64,000 nucleotides of DNA from Plasmopara viticola (taxonomy: Eukaryota; Oomycota; Peronosporomycetes; Peronosporales; Peronosporaceae). Both the position numbers and the translations under genes were made by a program. The notes under the pieces are model-generated. The model was not told the origin of the DNA. It ran no database searches and saw nothing but the letters and a program-made list of their open reading frames with translations. The stretch spans positions 868,001 to 932,000 of the forward strand of contig MBPM02000004.1 in the NCBI GenBank assembly GCA_001695595.3. The letters are read 5' to 3'. Of the stretch, positions 24,510 through 35,918 are shown in pieces (within the stretch, counting starts at the first letter, position 1; each line of letters opens with the position of its first letter).

Positions 24510-24694
24510 GAACCGGCAGTTTACGAAAAAGGGGTACCGGATGGGTATTGCTTTCTCTTTTATTGGTTGAAAAAACACTGTCTTCATTAACAGATATAAT
24601 CTGCTCTCATTGATGGATTTAGATTAATCTTATTGGCCTAAATCAAAGGGTACCTGCAGCTTACCAAAAGGGTACCGACAGTTTGACGGTTTCC
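24510..24694 (-). repeat. Right arm of inner long inverted repeat
   Basis: It is the reverse complement of the left arm with moderate divergence, including the AGAAAGCAATACCCATCCGG run shared by both. It ends in GGTTTCC directly before the 8-bp duplication. Confidence 0.75.
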
Positions 24695-24702
24695 TTTATA
24701 AT

Positions 24703-25197
24703 GCTGTAATTCAGCACATTATAGTCTTCACTTCAGTACTGGTCATCACTTAAGCTCCTCGTGACTTGTAGACCAGACGCTCTCCGCAAAAAAGTAGATA
24801 ATGGTGGACAACATTATCAGTCGAGGAATATCGCGCTGTCGTACGGAAGAATTATGGCCGCCTTAGACTATCTCAGTCTATGCTTCAGTAACACAAATAC
24901 CAGCATAGTATACAAAACTTAACATGCAATAAATACCATGATGCATTATGGACGCGTGACACGCTACGATGCCAATATTAACTCAGTACCGACATCACGA
25001 CTCAAATGGTATTGTATGTTGTGGCAAGTGACTTGCTTACGTCGACATGTCCTTAATTCATCCCTGTTCACGCTAATATTCTTATTATCAACTTCATCAA
25101 GGTTGTTACTACCACGCGGTCCATCACAGGTTTCAGGCACTTGCTCCTCAACAAGTTCTTTATAACATTTTTTTTCTTGCCCGCCCAACTTTCTTCG
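24703..25197 (+). promoter_or_regulatory. Lectin-type upstream region of the 25198 fragment
   Basis: No gene is visible. GCTGTAATTCAGCACATT and the later CTTACGTCGACATG element match lectin upstream regions elsewhere (compare 28081 and 29007), but the core promoter is less well preserved. Confidence 0.45.
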
Positions 25198-25420
25198 ATG
25201 AAGCTTTACTTCCCCGATTCGTTCTTGTTCGAAAGTTTGTTTTGAACAAAGATGTCCAAATGTGCAAAACCATTTGTCGAATCTCGAATAATTCTTTGAC
25301 CACCAATTACAGAAGCGCTGGGTAAATTCTGGCGACAATTAAGCTTTGTAATGGCGAGAGCCTGGATTGCAATGGAGTTTTGATCTTGTCTCCTTCAAGA
25401 GCTATACAAATCCTACTAGT
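25198..25420 (+). pseudogene. Jacalin-like lectin pseudogene, 5' part
   Basis: The ATG at 25198-25200 starts ATGAAGCTT in family context. NKDVQMCKTI-like and LDCNGVLI-like traces are recognisable, with a frame change in the signal peptide and a stop soon after. The sequence loses similarity after about 25420, and no C-terminal signature is present. Confidence 0.6.
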
Positions 25421-26447
25421 TTCTTCCACTTTCGGTACGCCGGCTTCGCCAAGCCCACCATCTTGGTTCAAGAGCTTGGTTCAACAAATGCGCTTTTGAA
25501 CGGACTAAGCGCTTGGTTTGTACCTCAAACGAATGGCCAAAGCGCTTAGTGTGCACTTCAAACGAAGTAAAAAATCGTAAAACAAATTATGCTTTTAATC
25601 TGTCGTATATGTATTCCGCGCAATAAAATCGGCGCATTAGGAATAAAATTTATACACTCGGTGCTCCGAATAATCGTTCATCACCTCTGGCGACGTCTGA
25701 ATGCCAGCATGATAGAACTCATCTTGACCAGGCATAAGAAAATCGGCCCATTGTCCTGTCGAGTTTTTTTTTTTTCATGGTCATCACTGTAATGCGAATT
25801 TAATTTTTTGTTTTACCATTTAGAAAAATAGCACAGAATTTTTTAGAGGGTTGCGTATGGCGTCGTTCGACCAGTTTTTCAGCGAAGTCTGCAATGTGCT
25901 ATTTTACAGCCAAATTGATTTTCTATTTCGAAATTCACTATTTTATGCGAAAAACGCAACCTTCGTTGGGGCTTTCCGCAGCGCAAGACTCTGACAACAC
26001 TTTCTCTAATGAGCAAATCAAGTAGAGTGAAGCTTTTTACCTAATACTTATTCGCTTGAAAAGCTTGTGGTTGATGCAATTTTTTTAGACAAAAGCTCCT
26101 GATAATCTTTTTGCAAGTTTTTCATGACGGATGTTAAAGTGCAGCAAGCAGAAGCTTTGAGTTAAAGAGAGCATCATACGAGTCAATCACTTCTTAATTG
26201 TTGCTAAGCATGCATGTCATCAAGCACAGACTTTTCTAGCGATCAAGTGCAAAGAAAAATAGCAGCTCTTTTTTTTATTTGTTCGCAAGAGATAATTCTG
26301 TCTGCTAATGCAATGCGAAAAGCCTTTCCTAAACTTGCGCTTCTCGTCTTCTAGTACAATTTGCGAAGCAAAAATTCGAATTACAAAAGTTAGAGCATTA
26401 GAAGTAAATTTACACATAAGCTGTTCACACCGAACCGTAGCTACAGG
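25421..26447. other. Lectin-locus flank without genes
   Basis: No gene is supported. About 25440-25560 contains short direct repeats (AAGCGCTTGGTTTG, AAGCGCTTAGTG). About 25640-25750 resembles the 3' flank of the lectin copy at 29181 (GGCGACGTCTGAATGCCAGC). About 25850-25920 is an inverted piece of lectin upstream sequence (GCGTCGTTCGACCAG), repeated at 43558. Confidence 0.45.
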
Positions 26448-26981
26448 CTAGGTACGATTAATTGGTGCCCATATAACACCGAGTGCATCAATTTCATCAC
26501 CACTTCGCCCGTAGAAACCACCGAGTTTATATCCATTAGGAGCTGTACAGTTAATGTTTTGGCCCCTCCATATCGGTATGAGGCCGGCATGGTGGATTCT
26601 ACCACCTGGAGTCCTCACCTCGACGTAAGCAATACGATTTGTCGTGTGGGGATCTCGGTCCGCAGTAAAAATTGTGACAGAAGTGACGTGCTCGTCTGGT
26701 TTAAGCTCGATCACATCGCACTTCTTCTCCGAACCGTGAAATAGCTCATGCTTTTCATTTGTCGGAGATGTGATTGAAACGCCAATGCCATCCAAACGCT
26801 CGGCATGACACAACTTGATTGCCGTCATAGTTTGCCCAGCCTTAATTAAATTGGAATCGTCAAAAGCCTGACCGTAGAGTCCGCCAACGGCCTTGCTGCA
26901 ATTGATAAGGTCTGGGTTGGAATTGAACATTCCGCCTTGAACAACGACAAGCGTCATGAAAGCGTGGACGAAGAGCTTCAT
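26448..26981 (-). CDS. Secreted jacalin-like lectin, intact copy
   Basis: A 177-residue protein starting at the conserved ATGAAGCTC at 26981. One codon further upstream is TTG, not a second ATG. A signal peptide (KLFVHAFMTLVVVQG) precedes NPDLINCSKAVGGLYGQAFDD. The jacalin domain continues with LDGIGVSITSPTNEKHE, the fourth-cysteine segment NCTAPNGYKLGGFYGRSGDE and IDALGVIWAPINRT at the end, an excellent match to the family's C-terminal signature. The four family cysteines are present (in INC, KLC, KKC and NCT). It is likely extracellular and carbohydrate-binding. It lies head to head with the fragment at 28614 across a 1.6-kb spacer. A decayed close relative is at 44156-44688. Confidence 0.85.
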   Translation of the reverse strand: MKLFVHAFMTLVVVQGGMFNSNPDLINCSKAVGGLYGQAFDDSNLIKAGQTMTAIKLCHAERLDGIGVSITSPTNEKHELFHGSEKKCDVIELKPDEHVTSVTIFTADRDPHTTNRIAYVEVRTPGGRIHHAGLIPIWRGQNINCTAPNGYKLGGFYGRSGDEIDALGVIWAPINRT

Positions 26982-28613
26982 CAATGTAGATCAGGAGAGT
27001 AGGAGAGCGAATGTTGTAAAATGACTTGTTGAAAAGTATTTGCTTGAAACCCAGAATGGACCATGTGGTATATATTACTAACTCTTATGGAGTTGATACC
27101 AAATGTTAGTCTAAAGTAGGAGACGTGTCGACGTCAGTAAGTCTTTTGCTTCTACATGCACTAACATTACAATTGTGGCGTCGGAACGTCAGCGCAGCTA
27201 ATTGATATCATGCGTGAAAGCGTGTTTCCACCCATGCTGCCTCATAATGTCGCATCGCTTTTACGCGCATGCACAGTGCTTATATAGCTTGTGTGCGTTC
27301 AGCAGTCAAGGTTCAATGCTAGACTTCAGCGCATCACAAAAGTGTACGCTGTAAAACGGGTCAAACGTGACCATCATCTGATTTTTCGTGGCTTGTAGAC
27401 TTAAGTGCATGGAAACGAAAATGGTGGATAGTGCGGAGCAGTAATGGTCGCTCATATACAAATTAATGTGGTACTTTTGCTTTGTTTCGCTTCGCTCAGA
27501 TTATATCCAGTAGGCGGAAATAAATATCAATTATCTTCAGATCGTTCAAAAATTTTTCTTGAAACATAAGCACCTTTTATGCGCACAGATGACGAGTTAC
27601 GTAGACCAAAATACGCCACACTGTATCGATAACGATGCATCGCGACAGATTGTCATATAAGCACTGACCATTCGAAAAACTGCACCAAGCGTGCTTTATT
27701 TTATGGTAATATGATAATTTGCAGCACAAAAACTAACTTTCATCTGATGACTTAAAACATCTGGCGACACTTATGGAGAGCCTTGCAACATGATCAACAT
27801 ACGTTTTGTGACAATAAGAGTCCATCAATAGGCGCGCTGCAAATGTCTACGTAAATGAACAGAAAGATTCTTCTCTTTTTTGATGACTGGCGGCTCCTGC
27901 CTTTGTAAAAATTTTAATCGTGTGCTGGAGGCACGCAAGAGTTCTCCGACAACGAATGTTAACGCGATTACACCATTAATAGCAATACAATACCAAGGCC
28001 AAGAGAATTCAGGTAGAACGTCATCGGGTTTTCTCGCATGCATAGTGCTTAAATGCCTAGTGTGCTTTCAGCAGACAGTCCTCACACTGTAATACAGCAC
28101 ATTAGAGTCCAAACTAAAACACTGGTCGAACGACGCTATCATTATAGCTCCTCGTGGCTTGTAGCCTCTCAGCGCAAAAAGTACTTAAGGTTGGAAACCT
28201 TTCGAGTACGGAAGAATATTGATCGCTCAAGACTATTTCTATCTGTGCTTTAGTACGAAAAAAAATCAGCGAAGTATACGAACTTTACCATGAGGTTGTC
28301 GTACTTTTACCTTGTTTTGCTTTTATCAGAAAGATAGGAGTAAACGATGAGAAATGATGTAGCGCGGGTATATAACACGCTTCAATGCATATAATTGACT
28401 ACATTCTGACATCGCGACCCAAATTTTAGCTCATGTAAAAACGAGTGACTTACTCGATCTACGACACATCCCTCGATCGACCGTTGTTTTAGGTCACATC
28501 GTTACAACTACATGTTTATCAATCCTACCACATGGTCCATTTTAGGTTTCAGACGCTTGCTTCATAACATGTCGTTGTATAATAGATTTTCTCAAACTCA
28601 CCCGATCTACTTC
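26982..28613. repeat. Head-to-head lectin spacer, copy 2
   Basis: No gene is visible. It is homologous to 19490-21063 and 44689-46179. It has the same internal direct repeat (27270-27500 against 28050-28270) and divergent promoters at both ends. Confidence 0.65.
27011..27154 (-). promoter_or_regulatory. Promoter of the 26981 lectin gene
   Basis: Read on the minus strand, the upstream element GTAGAAGCAAAAGACTTACT leads into GACGTC at 27154-27130. TCATTTTACAACATTCG, an Inr/FPR-like core, lies at about 27024-27008, roughly 30 bp before the ATG. Confidence 0.6.
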
Positions 28614-28945
28614 GATGAATTTATTCTTCCACGTTGTGGCGACGCTTGTTCTTGTGCAAGTCAATGCACCTGATTCTAACAAAGCCCTCTGAACGTGCAA
28701 AACCGCTGGCGGACTCCTTAGTGGTTCTTTCGAAGAATTGAATTCGTCAGTACTGGGCAAACTTTGACGACGATTAAGGTCAGTGAGCATCTAAATGGCA
28801 TTAGCGTTTCGATCTCGTCTATGCCAAATTAAAAGCATGTATTTTTTCGTGGCTCGATTTCTATTGAGGCTCCTGTCAGCGACAGTCCTAGCCTTTCACG
28901 CAAGAAACTGGCTACAGGTGAAATCAATGAAACAGAAGACGCTTT
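28614..28945 (+). pseudogene. Jacalin-like lectin pseudogene, truncated
   Basis: The ATG at 28614 is followed by a signal-peptide-like FHVVATLVLVQVNAP. The frame then breaks before CKTAGGLLSGSFEE. SEHLNGISVSISS traces lie near 28785, and similarity ends at about 28945, where the promoter of the next lectin copy begins. It is a sister of the fragments at 21064 and 46180. Confidence 0.65.
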
Positions 28946-29006
28946 GATCAATGAATTCAACTAGCTGCGTTGCCGTTCCGCCATCACAATCATTAATTTA
29001 GTGCAT

Positions 29007-29164
29007 GTAGAAGCGAGTGACTAACTTACGTCGATACATCAAACGATCAATCTTGTTTTGAGTTCACATTGTTGCTACCAACTCCAATATGTACTACATA
29101 GTCCATTCCAGGGTTCACGCAATTGCTTCTCAACAAGTCATTTTACAATACAGGCTCTACCACC
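29007..29164 (+). promoter_or_regulatory. Promoter of the 29181 lectin pseudogene
   Basis: GTAGAAGCGAGTGACTAACT leads into TACGTC at 29007-29032, and TCATTTTACAATACAGG at 29148-29164. Both elements are retained although the gene is broken. Confidence 0.55.
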
Positions 29165-29180
29165 TACCTTGTTTACTTCG

Positions 29181-29700
29181 ATGAAGCTCTTCCTCTACGC
29201 TATAACGACGCTTGTGCTTGTTCAAGGCAGACTCTTCAATACCAACAGAGACCTCCATATGTGCAGAGCCGTTGGTGGACGCTTTGGTGAAGCTTTTGAC
29301 GACGCCGAATTCGTTAAGGCAGGGCAAACTTTGACAACAATCAAGCTCGGTGGTGATGAGCGTCTGGATGGCATTGGCGTTTCAATCACATCTCCGACAA
29401 ATGAAAAGCATGAGCCGTTTCACGGTTCGGACAAGAAGTGTCGAGTAATTGATCTTTAGAACGATCACATCACTTCTGTTCAGGTGCACACTGTGGGCTA
29501 TGATAACTTTGTGACAAAACGCGTTTGTTATATCAAGATTTTAAACCAACGTGGTACGCTCTATGAAGCCGACAGGTTACCGATTATTGAGGATATCGTT
29601 CGAAATTGTACAGCTCTTGATGGATTTAAACTCGGTGGGTTTTACGGGCGCAGTGGCGAGGAATTGATTCTCTTGGTCCTATATGGACACCAATTAACCT
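29181..29700 (+). pseudogene. Jacalin-like lectin, recent pseudogene
   Basis: A close copy of the gene at 13311: signal peptide FLYAITTLVLVQG, then RLFNTNRDLHMCRAVGGRFGEAFDDAEF. AAG has become TAG at 29457-29459, ending the protein after about 92 codons. Past it the frame continues (VQMHTVGYDNFVTK-like, then YEADRLPIIEDIVRNCTALDGFKLGGFYGRSG) until a one-base deletion near 29660 destroys the last strand. An upstream ATG at 29058 is in frame but lies inside the promoter, so it was not used. Decay is clearly recent. Confidence 0.85.
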
Positions 29701-29984
29701 GTAGCTACGCAGAATGACAATTAACAAAAAGTAGAATTTTGGTCTTTCTCGGATGCACTTATGTCTAAAATTTGATTTCTTTTTAGCAAATTAGACCACG
29801 CGTAGGGCCGGATAATCATACGTGGCCTGTGGCGACGTCTAAATGCCAGCATTTTTTTTCAAACCAGCTTGACCAGACAAAAGATAGTCGGCACAATGTC
29901 CTGTCGTGATTTTATTCTACGGTCAACACGAGTTTGATCTTCTAAGTGGGTTTTTATTTTTATTTTTTAGGTAGCACAGACTTC

Positions 29985-30240
29985 GCAGAGGCTCCATCAT
30001 GATGACAATTGAGGTCTGTGAGCATTTGGATGGCATTGGCGTTTCGATCTCTTCTAGGACAAATTTTAAAGCATGAATCGTTTTGTGGCTCGATACCTTT
30101 GTCAGCGATAGGCCCAGCTTTTCACGCAAGAAACTCGTTTTATGAAGCGACTGGTGATATCAACGGTTACTATACAAAAACAAGATACGCGCGAAAATCC
30201 CTTGTTTTCGATGAAGATTTCGGATTAAAAAGAACGATGA
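29985..30240 (+). pseudogene. Jacalin-like lectin fragment, internal part
   Basis: It encodes IEVCEHLDGIGVSISSRT-like residues, then drifts. It matches the interior and downstream part of the copy at 46180, including the shared CGATACGCGCGAAAATCC-type 3' sequence. There is no 5' end, because the copy is joined to the 3' flank of the 29181 copy. Confidence 0.55.
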
Positions 30241-30701
30241 GTTTTGAAAAATGTACTCGAGACAGTAATCGTATCGTGAATTACTTGGGTCTTGGTTTAT
30301 GCGCATAAATATATTCGTCTTTCAAGTGTTCTTTCGCAATAGCTGGCGCCAAATTGAGGCACTTCTTTTTGAATGAAATTTGAACAAAGCAAACCAACCA
30401 CAACCTCACGATAGAGTTGGTATAAGAGCGACTGTACTGCTCCGCACGATAAAGCGATCGTTTCTATAGCAAGGCTATCCACCATTATCATTTTTTTGCG
30501 CCAAGCCACGAAAAGCTGAAATGACGATAGTGTAGACTGCTGGAGTCTGGCATCAGATTTCGACTACTGAAAGCACACATACCTGCTTGCAAGTAAAAGT
30601 AATGCGACAGAAGAAGGCAGCATGAGTGTGAATACGCTTCGATGTACGATATCAACTAGCTGCGCCGACGTTCCGACACTACAATCGCAAGGTTAGTGCA
30701 T
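30241..30701. other. Lectin upstream sequence, no gene
   Basis: Homologous to about 46560-47040 in front of the intact gene at 47229, including TCCACCATTATCATTTTTT near 30477 and 46794. No coding signal was seen. Confidence 0.5.
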
Positions 30702-30829
30702 GTAGAAGCAAGTGACTAACGAACGTCTACACATCCCACGATCGTTCTTTTTTCAAGTTCGTATTAGTAATGAAGACCACATGGTTCTTTCCAGATTGCT
30801 TCTTAACAAGTCATTTAACAGCATTCGTT
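30702..30829 (+). promoter_or_regulatory. Promoter of the 30854 lectin pseudogene
   Basis: GTAGAAGCAAGTGACTAACG at 30702, then TCATTTAACAGCATTCG at 30811-30827. Both are slightly eroded versions of the family elements. Confidence 0.5.
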
Positions 30830-30853
30830 CTCCCACCCACCCCATCTACTACG

Positions 30854-31345
30854 ATGAAGCTCTTTGTCCACCTTTTGGCGACACTCACGCTTACTGAAGT
30901 CAACGGGTTTGACAAGACGATTTTCCCCACGTGCGGAACCGCTGGCGGCCCCCACGGTAGTTCTTTTGACGACGCGAAATTCGTTGGCGCTGGGCATGCA
31001 GTGGCCATCTTGTGGATGGCCTTGGCGTTACGATCTTCTCTCCGGACAATAAGAAGCAAGAACGGTTTCATGGCTCGATGAAGATTTGTCAAGTGTCCGA
31101 TCTGGGCCCTGACGAACATATTACATCGTTCGAGGTGCACACTGCAGAACACAATAAAAAGACGCGCGTGGGTTACATCAAGCTCACGAACAAAGCAGGC
31201 AACATCTTTGAAGCCGGCAGGATGACGAAGGATGAAAACAGAATAAGTGGCTGCTGAGCTCCTAATGGCTATCACCTCGCTGGGTTTTCGGGCGCGAAGG
31301 GAATGAAATTGATGCGCTCGCTCCTGTATAGGTGCCTATCCAGGC
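30854..31345 (+). pseudogene. Jacalin-like lectin pseudogene, paralog of the 47229 gene
   Basis: The ATG at 30854 is followed by a signal peptide (FVHLLATLTLTEVNG), then PTCGTAGGPHGSSFDDAKFVG, as in the intact copy at 47229. About 20 bp are missing after GCTGGGCATGCAGTGGCC, shifting the frame. A readable piece from 31012 restores DGLGVTIFSPDNKKQERFHGS and KICQVSDLGPDEHITSFEVHT, then ends in TGA at 31255-31257, where the intact gene has AAA. The C-terminal signature region continues in decayed form to about 31345. It lies 290 bp left of copia copy 2. Confidence 0.8.
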
Positions 31346-31633
31346 TGTTTAGCCCTTGGCCCCACCTGCAACCGCGCAACCTATTCTGCCCCTGCAACTC
31401 AGCAACCTATAGAATATTTTATATGGTTGGCGATATTCAGCCTTCTTTTCTTTTTCGGGGCCACCACGTTTTTGTTACAAGGTCCATGGTTTATAAAAAA
31501 GTTTTTGATTTATCTCTCTGGCCTTGTAGTAAAAATCTTTTTTTTTTAGTGCAAACGAGGAAGAAAAAAGCTTGTGTCTATTGCCATCATTTCAGCAGAA
31601 TCTCTGCTTAGATTTGTTGCACATACGTACCTT

Positions 31634-31779
31634 TGTTGAGTAGAAGGTAGAAACCGAAGTGAATATATTTATCCTGACCAATAAACGGCTACCATATGTA
31701 ATTACTAATTGTGACGTACTTGTAATCACTGTGAAGCCATCCACCTGTTCAACATGCATTCAGCGGTGTAATTTTAACA
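31634..31779 (-). repeat. 3' LTR of copia copy 2
   Basis: 146 bp in reverse orientation. It is adjacent to the purine-rich tract (CTCCCACTCACC on this strand). Confidence 0.9.
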
Positions 31780-31792
31780 CTCCCACTCACCG

Positions 31793-34700
31793 CTAATGCT
31801 GTGTGTCCTTTGTTGCTGACTTGGTCTTGATTCCGGAGGCTTCGCGCAGATACTTCAGCATCTTGATTCCAAGCGCCTTAGTTAGAATATCTGCAAGCTG
31901 ACTCTTCGTATCAATGTAGCCAATCTTGACTAATCCATGCTGGACGTTCTCTCGAATAAAGTGATGTCTGATGTCCACGTGCTTTGTACGTGCGTGGTAG
32001 CCCGCGTTGTTTGCCAAAGCTACCGCACTTTGATTGTCTTCCCATATTTGCGTACCTCCCACTTGTTCTTGACCCATGTCCTTGACCATTGCGCGCGCCC
32101 AAAGTACTTCTTGTGTGCACAAGCTGAGCGCCATATACTCTGCTTCTGCGGAACTTAGTGCAACTGTTCTCTGATACTTGGACTTGAATACAACCGGAGC
32201 TTTACCAATGCTGATCAGCACACCTGAGACAGACCGTCTATCATCGGTGTTGCTACCCCAGTCAGCATCCGAAAAAGCTTCAACAATCACCTTTCCCGTC
32301 CCTTTGATAAACGATCCCATGATGACGTGTCGAATTTAAGTAGCGCAATACACGAATGGCGGCATTCCAATGTGGTAACCCCGGATTCTCGAAAAATCGA
32401 GACAGTTGTGTCACGATGTATGCGACGTCCGGACGAGTGCAACTTGTAACATATAGCAGACATCCAATTAGTGAGCGGTATGGTCTTGACCGCATCTCTG
32501 AACGCTCAGCTTCTGTACTTGGTGACTGTGATGTTGACAGCTTGAAACCGGACGTCCACGGATTGTCGACGTTCTTGGCGTTTTTATGTCCAAATCGCTC
32601 AGCCACGTCGCTAATGTAGCGTGTTTGCTTGATCATTAGTGTGGAAGCTGCCATGTCGTGGTCGATCTCCATGCCCAAGATGAACTTCGCCATACCGAGA
32701 TCCTTCATCTTGAAAACACCTTTAAGCATCCCCTTGACCTCTAGAATCTCGTCGCTCGTCTTGGCTGCAATGATCAAATCATCGACATAAAGACATACGT
32801 ACACAAAACCTTCTTCCACTTACTTCACGTAGACGCATTGATCCGCTCCACAACTTTTAAAATCGTCCTTTTTGAAGACGTGGTCGATTGTCTTGTTCCA
32901 AGCGCTTGCAGCTTGCTTGAGACCATGTATAGCTTTGTTCAGCTGACACGCAAATCCTTGAGCTCCCTTAACACCAATCGAAACTTCCATGTGAACACGA
33001 TCCGACAGCACACTGGTGAGAAAGGCGGTGTCGACGTCCAGCTGTTCCATTTTTGTAGCCTAATACCACACATACTGCGAGTACAACTCGAATTAAGTTC
33101 ATGTTGGCCACTGGAGAGTAAGTCTCGAAGAAATCCACGCCGTATTTCTGCTTGAAACCTTTAGCCACCGATCGTGCTTTGTAGCGCACAACAAATCCAT
33201 TCTGGTCACGCTTCTTAGCAAAGACCCAGCGGCATCCAATCGTACGTCCAATCGATTCTCGTGGAACGAGTGTCCATGTTTTGTTTTTGTGATGCGACTG
33301 TAATTCGGCGTCCATCGCTTGTCGCCACTATTCTGCCTCGTCACAAGACATTGCCTGCGCATACGTGGCAGGCAAGTCTGATCACCAACACTCACAGCGT
33401 AAACGATAATAGCTTCAGCTATAAGACCCTCTTCATCAATCCTTGCACGCTTTGAAGATGGTGGTCCTTCGCTCCCTTCCAGACTCTCATCGGCATCTGC
33501 TCCGTTTTCCAACAACAACATTGGTGTATGTGTACGCCTTGAACGTTCCACTTGCGGTCGAAATACCAATCGATCTTCCTGTGCATCCAGTGTAGGGGTT
33601 CTGTACTCTGTCAGTTCAGAGTGTACTGAGGTCGGTAATCGAAGCATCTCGACCCTTGACTCATTTGTGTCGGACTCCTCCTCATTCATTGGAGCATCTG
33701 GAATTTCATCTTCTTTTTCACACTCCATAGGTTCATCTTGATCTTGTTGGTGTTCCGTCGGCCCGGACACTGCACTTTCATCGTTGACTTTGGTAACGTG
33801 TATCACTTTTATTTGTTTGGGCGGGTGCGTCTCATAAATGCCGCCCACTTCACGCTCGTCAAGCTTCACCGACCGGGATACTGATATCTTGTCTTTCACC
33901 AAATCGTAAACTCGGTATCCCTTGGTGTCTTTGGCATAACCAAGGAACATGCACTTGAAGTTTTTGGCTTCGAGCTTCGTCCTCACCACTTGATCAACGT
34001 GAGCATATTTATGAGACTTAAACACCCTAAGATGATCCATCCCAGGCTTCATCTTAAATCCCAGTTCAAATGGGGTGTTGTTTGGGTGCATTGTATTAGG
34101 AGAGCGGTTGACCAGGTACACCGCAGTGCTTACTGCCTCTGCCCACCAACATGTCGGAACACACTTGTAGTGTAGCATGCTCCGTGCCTTTTCCATTATC
34201 GTGCGGTTCATTTGTTCTGCAATTGCGTTTTGTTGGGGACCGTATGGTACTGTACGCTGATGTATGATGCCGTTCTGCTGACATAAAGCCGTGACTGTCT
34301 TGTTGACAAACTTCGTTCCGTTGTCCGAACGCAGGCACTTGATACGGGTTCCCCATTGATTCTCATGCAGTGCTTTGAACATCTTGATCTTGTCAGCAAC
34401 TTTACTCTTCTTTGCCATAAAGCAAGCCACCACATATCGTGAATAATCGTTCACAAAAGTCAAAATGTATTCAGCACCTCCTTTCAAAGTGTCTTCATGG
34501 GTCTTATCACATCTGTGTGAACTTATTCCAATACACGTGATGTCTTTGTCATGGAGCGTCCTGGAAAGGCTTCGGTCGTCTGCTTGCCCTTCATGCATCC
34601 ACCACACAGGGTCTTGATACCTTGTTCAGCGCAGGAATACCTTGTGTGGATCGCATAGTCTTCAATAAAACGTCCTCACTTGGATGTCCCACACGAGCGT

Positions 34701-35870
34701 GCCGTAACTCCCACTGACTATCAGCTCCCGAGTATTGCACCGATCGTGCCTCCTCTTGCTGACAATCCAGTGTGTTAACTGTCCCAGTTGCCAAAGCTTC
34801 GTTCTTGTCCGAAATGATGCACGAAGCACGCCGAAACTCCACACTTAGTCCACGTTCGGCCACCGACAGTAGACGTCTGTCAAGTCCAGGGATAAGCAGC
34901 ACTTCCATCATCGATATGCGTCTTCCATCTAAGCCGATAAGCTTCACCGTTCCAGCTCCTTCGACGCGTAACGTTCTGCCATCTGCAATTGCTACCTTGA
35001 TGTCGTCTTTAGGTTGCTTGAAGCCGATCAAGTCACTTCGGTGAGGGGTCATGTGTGACGTCGCACCACTGTCGATCAGCCAGCTTACTCATTGCTCATC
35101 CCCCACAGCAAACACTGCATCATTACCGCTATAACGGTTTCTGGAGCGGTTCTCAGCAGCTGGGCAGTCCCGTTTCATATGACCAGTCTGGTCACAATTG
35201 AAGCATTTTCCCCGAAAACCGCCGCCCTTGCGTGGCGCGTAAATCTTGCGGCCACTTCCTCGTCTGCCCTTGATCCGTCCATCATTGTCTGTGGCTCGAA
35301 ACGCTTTCTCACTTGCTTCCTTCTTCTGTAGTCTGTCTGGCTCCTTAACAGCTTCTCCTTGACTTCGATCAGAGTGATGTCCTTGGCGTTCTCAACGATC
35401 AAAGATATTTTGTTATATTCCACCGGCAAGCTGCTCAGAAGCACCACTAGCTGTCTTGATTCATCCACCGGCTCTTCCGTCATCTGGAGTCCCACGACCA
35501 GCTCATCGAACGCGTCCAGATGTTCCACCATGCGAGTGCCACTCTCCATCTTAAACTCATGTAGGCGCCGTGTCATTATGATACGGTTGTGTAGGGTAAA
35601 ACGATGGTGAAAATCGCGAAGCGTTCATCATGCCTCCAAGGCACGAGTAGCAAACCGTATCCTGGTCTGGTGTTGAATCTCGACGCCCTGGGCAATTACA
35701 CCCAATGCCTTGGCGTCTTTCACGAGCCACGTCTCCGTTATTTCGCTCTCGTCCTTCGCGCGCATAATGTGTCCCAATAGCCCTTTTCTTGCGAGGGCCA
35801 TTCTCATGTTAAACTCCCAATGGTAGTAGTTACCATCTCCTAGGAGGACTTCGGTGCGCTTGGTAGTCAT
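31793..35870 (-). pseudogene. Copia polyprotein, broken (copy 2)
   Basis: Gag starts at 35870 (MTTKRTEVLLGDGNYYHWEF). CCHC and protease regions lie around 35090-35230, with stops near 35095 just after the protease DSGA. The largest open piece, 34607-33099, covers the integrase from the VMGPMKT region, with HEDTLKGGAEYILTFVNDYSRY, RSDNGTKF and NAIAEQM (catalytic Asp and Glu positions kept) and the acidic linker that copy 1 lost. RT pieces 33315-32968, 33050-32820 and 32819-32280 include YVDDLII. RNase H ends at 31793. A TAG at 33330-33328 lies immediately before the RT segment WRQAMDAELQ. Confidence 0.9.
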
Positions 35871-35918
35871 GGCGGTGAAGGTGTGGTGATGCGAGGCTGT
35901 TGTTTGCGGCTGTTAACC

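Larger units (their letters stand above)
23064..24694. mobile_element. Non-autonomous DNA transposon with 8-bp target duplication
   Basis: The ends GGGAATCGTTAAACT (left) and GGAAACCGTCAAACT (reverse complement of the right end) match at 12 of 15 positions. They are flanked by perfect 8-bp copies of TTTATAAT at 23056-23063 and 24695-24702. A longer inverted repeat of about 170-190 bp lies inside (23408-23575 against about 24510-24694) and carries the recurring unit GTAAACTGCCGGTACCCC. The first 340 bp, outside this inner repeat, is clearly more GC-rich than its surroundings. No transposase is visible. An 8-bp duplication fits hAT-like superfamilies, but the family is unassigned. It is inserted in sequence homologous to lectin upstream regions. 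Confidence 0.75.

Noticed and set aside
26982..26984. Extra upstream start codon for the 26448 lectin
   Set aside because: The codon is TTG. The family start ATGAAGCTC at 26981 is conserved in the other copies.
29058..29180. N-terminal extension of the 29181 lectin from an upstream ATG
   Set aside because: The stretch contains the Inr/FPR-like core promoter and is not conserved as protein in other copies.
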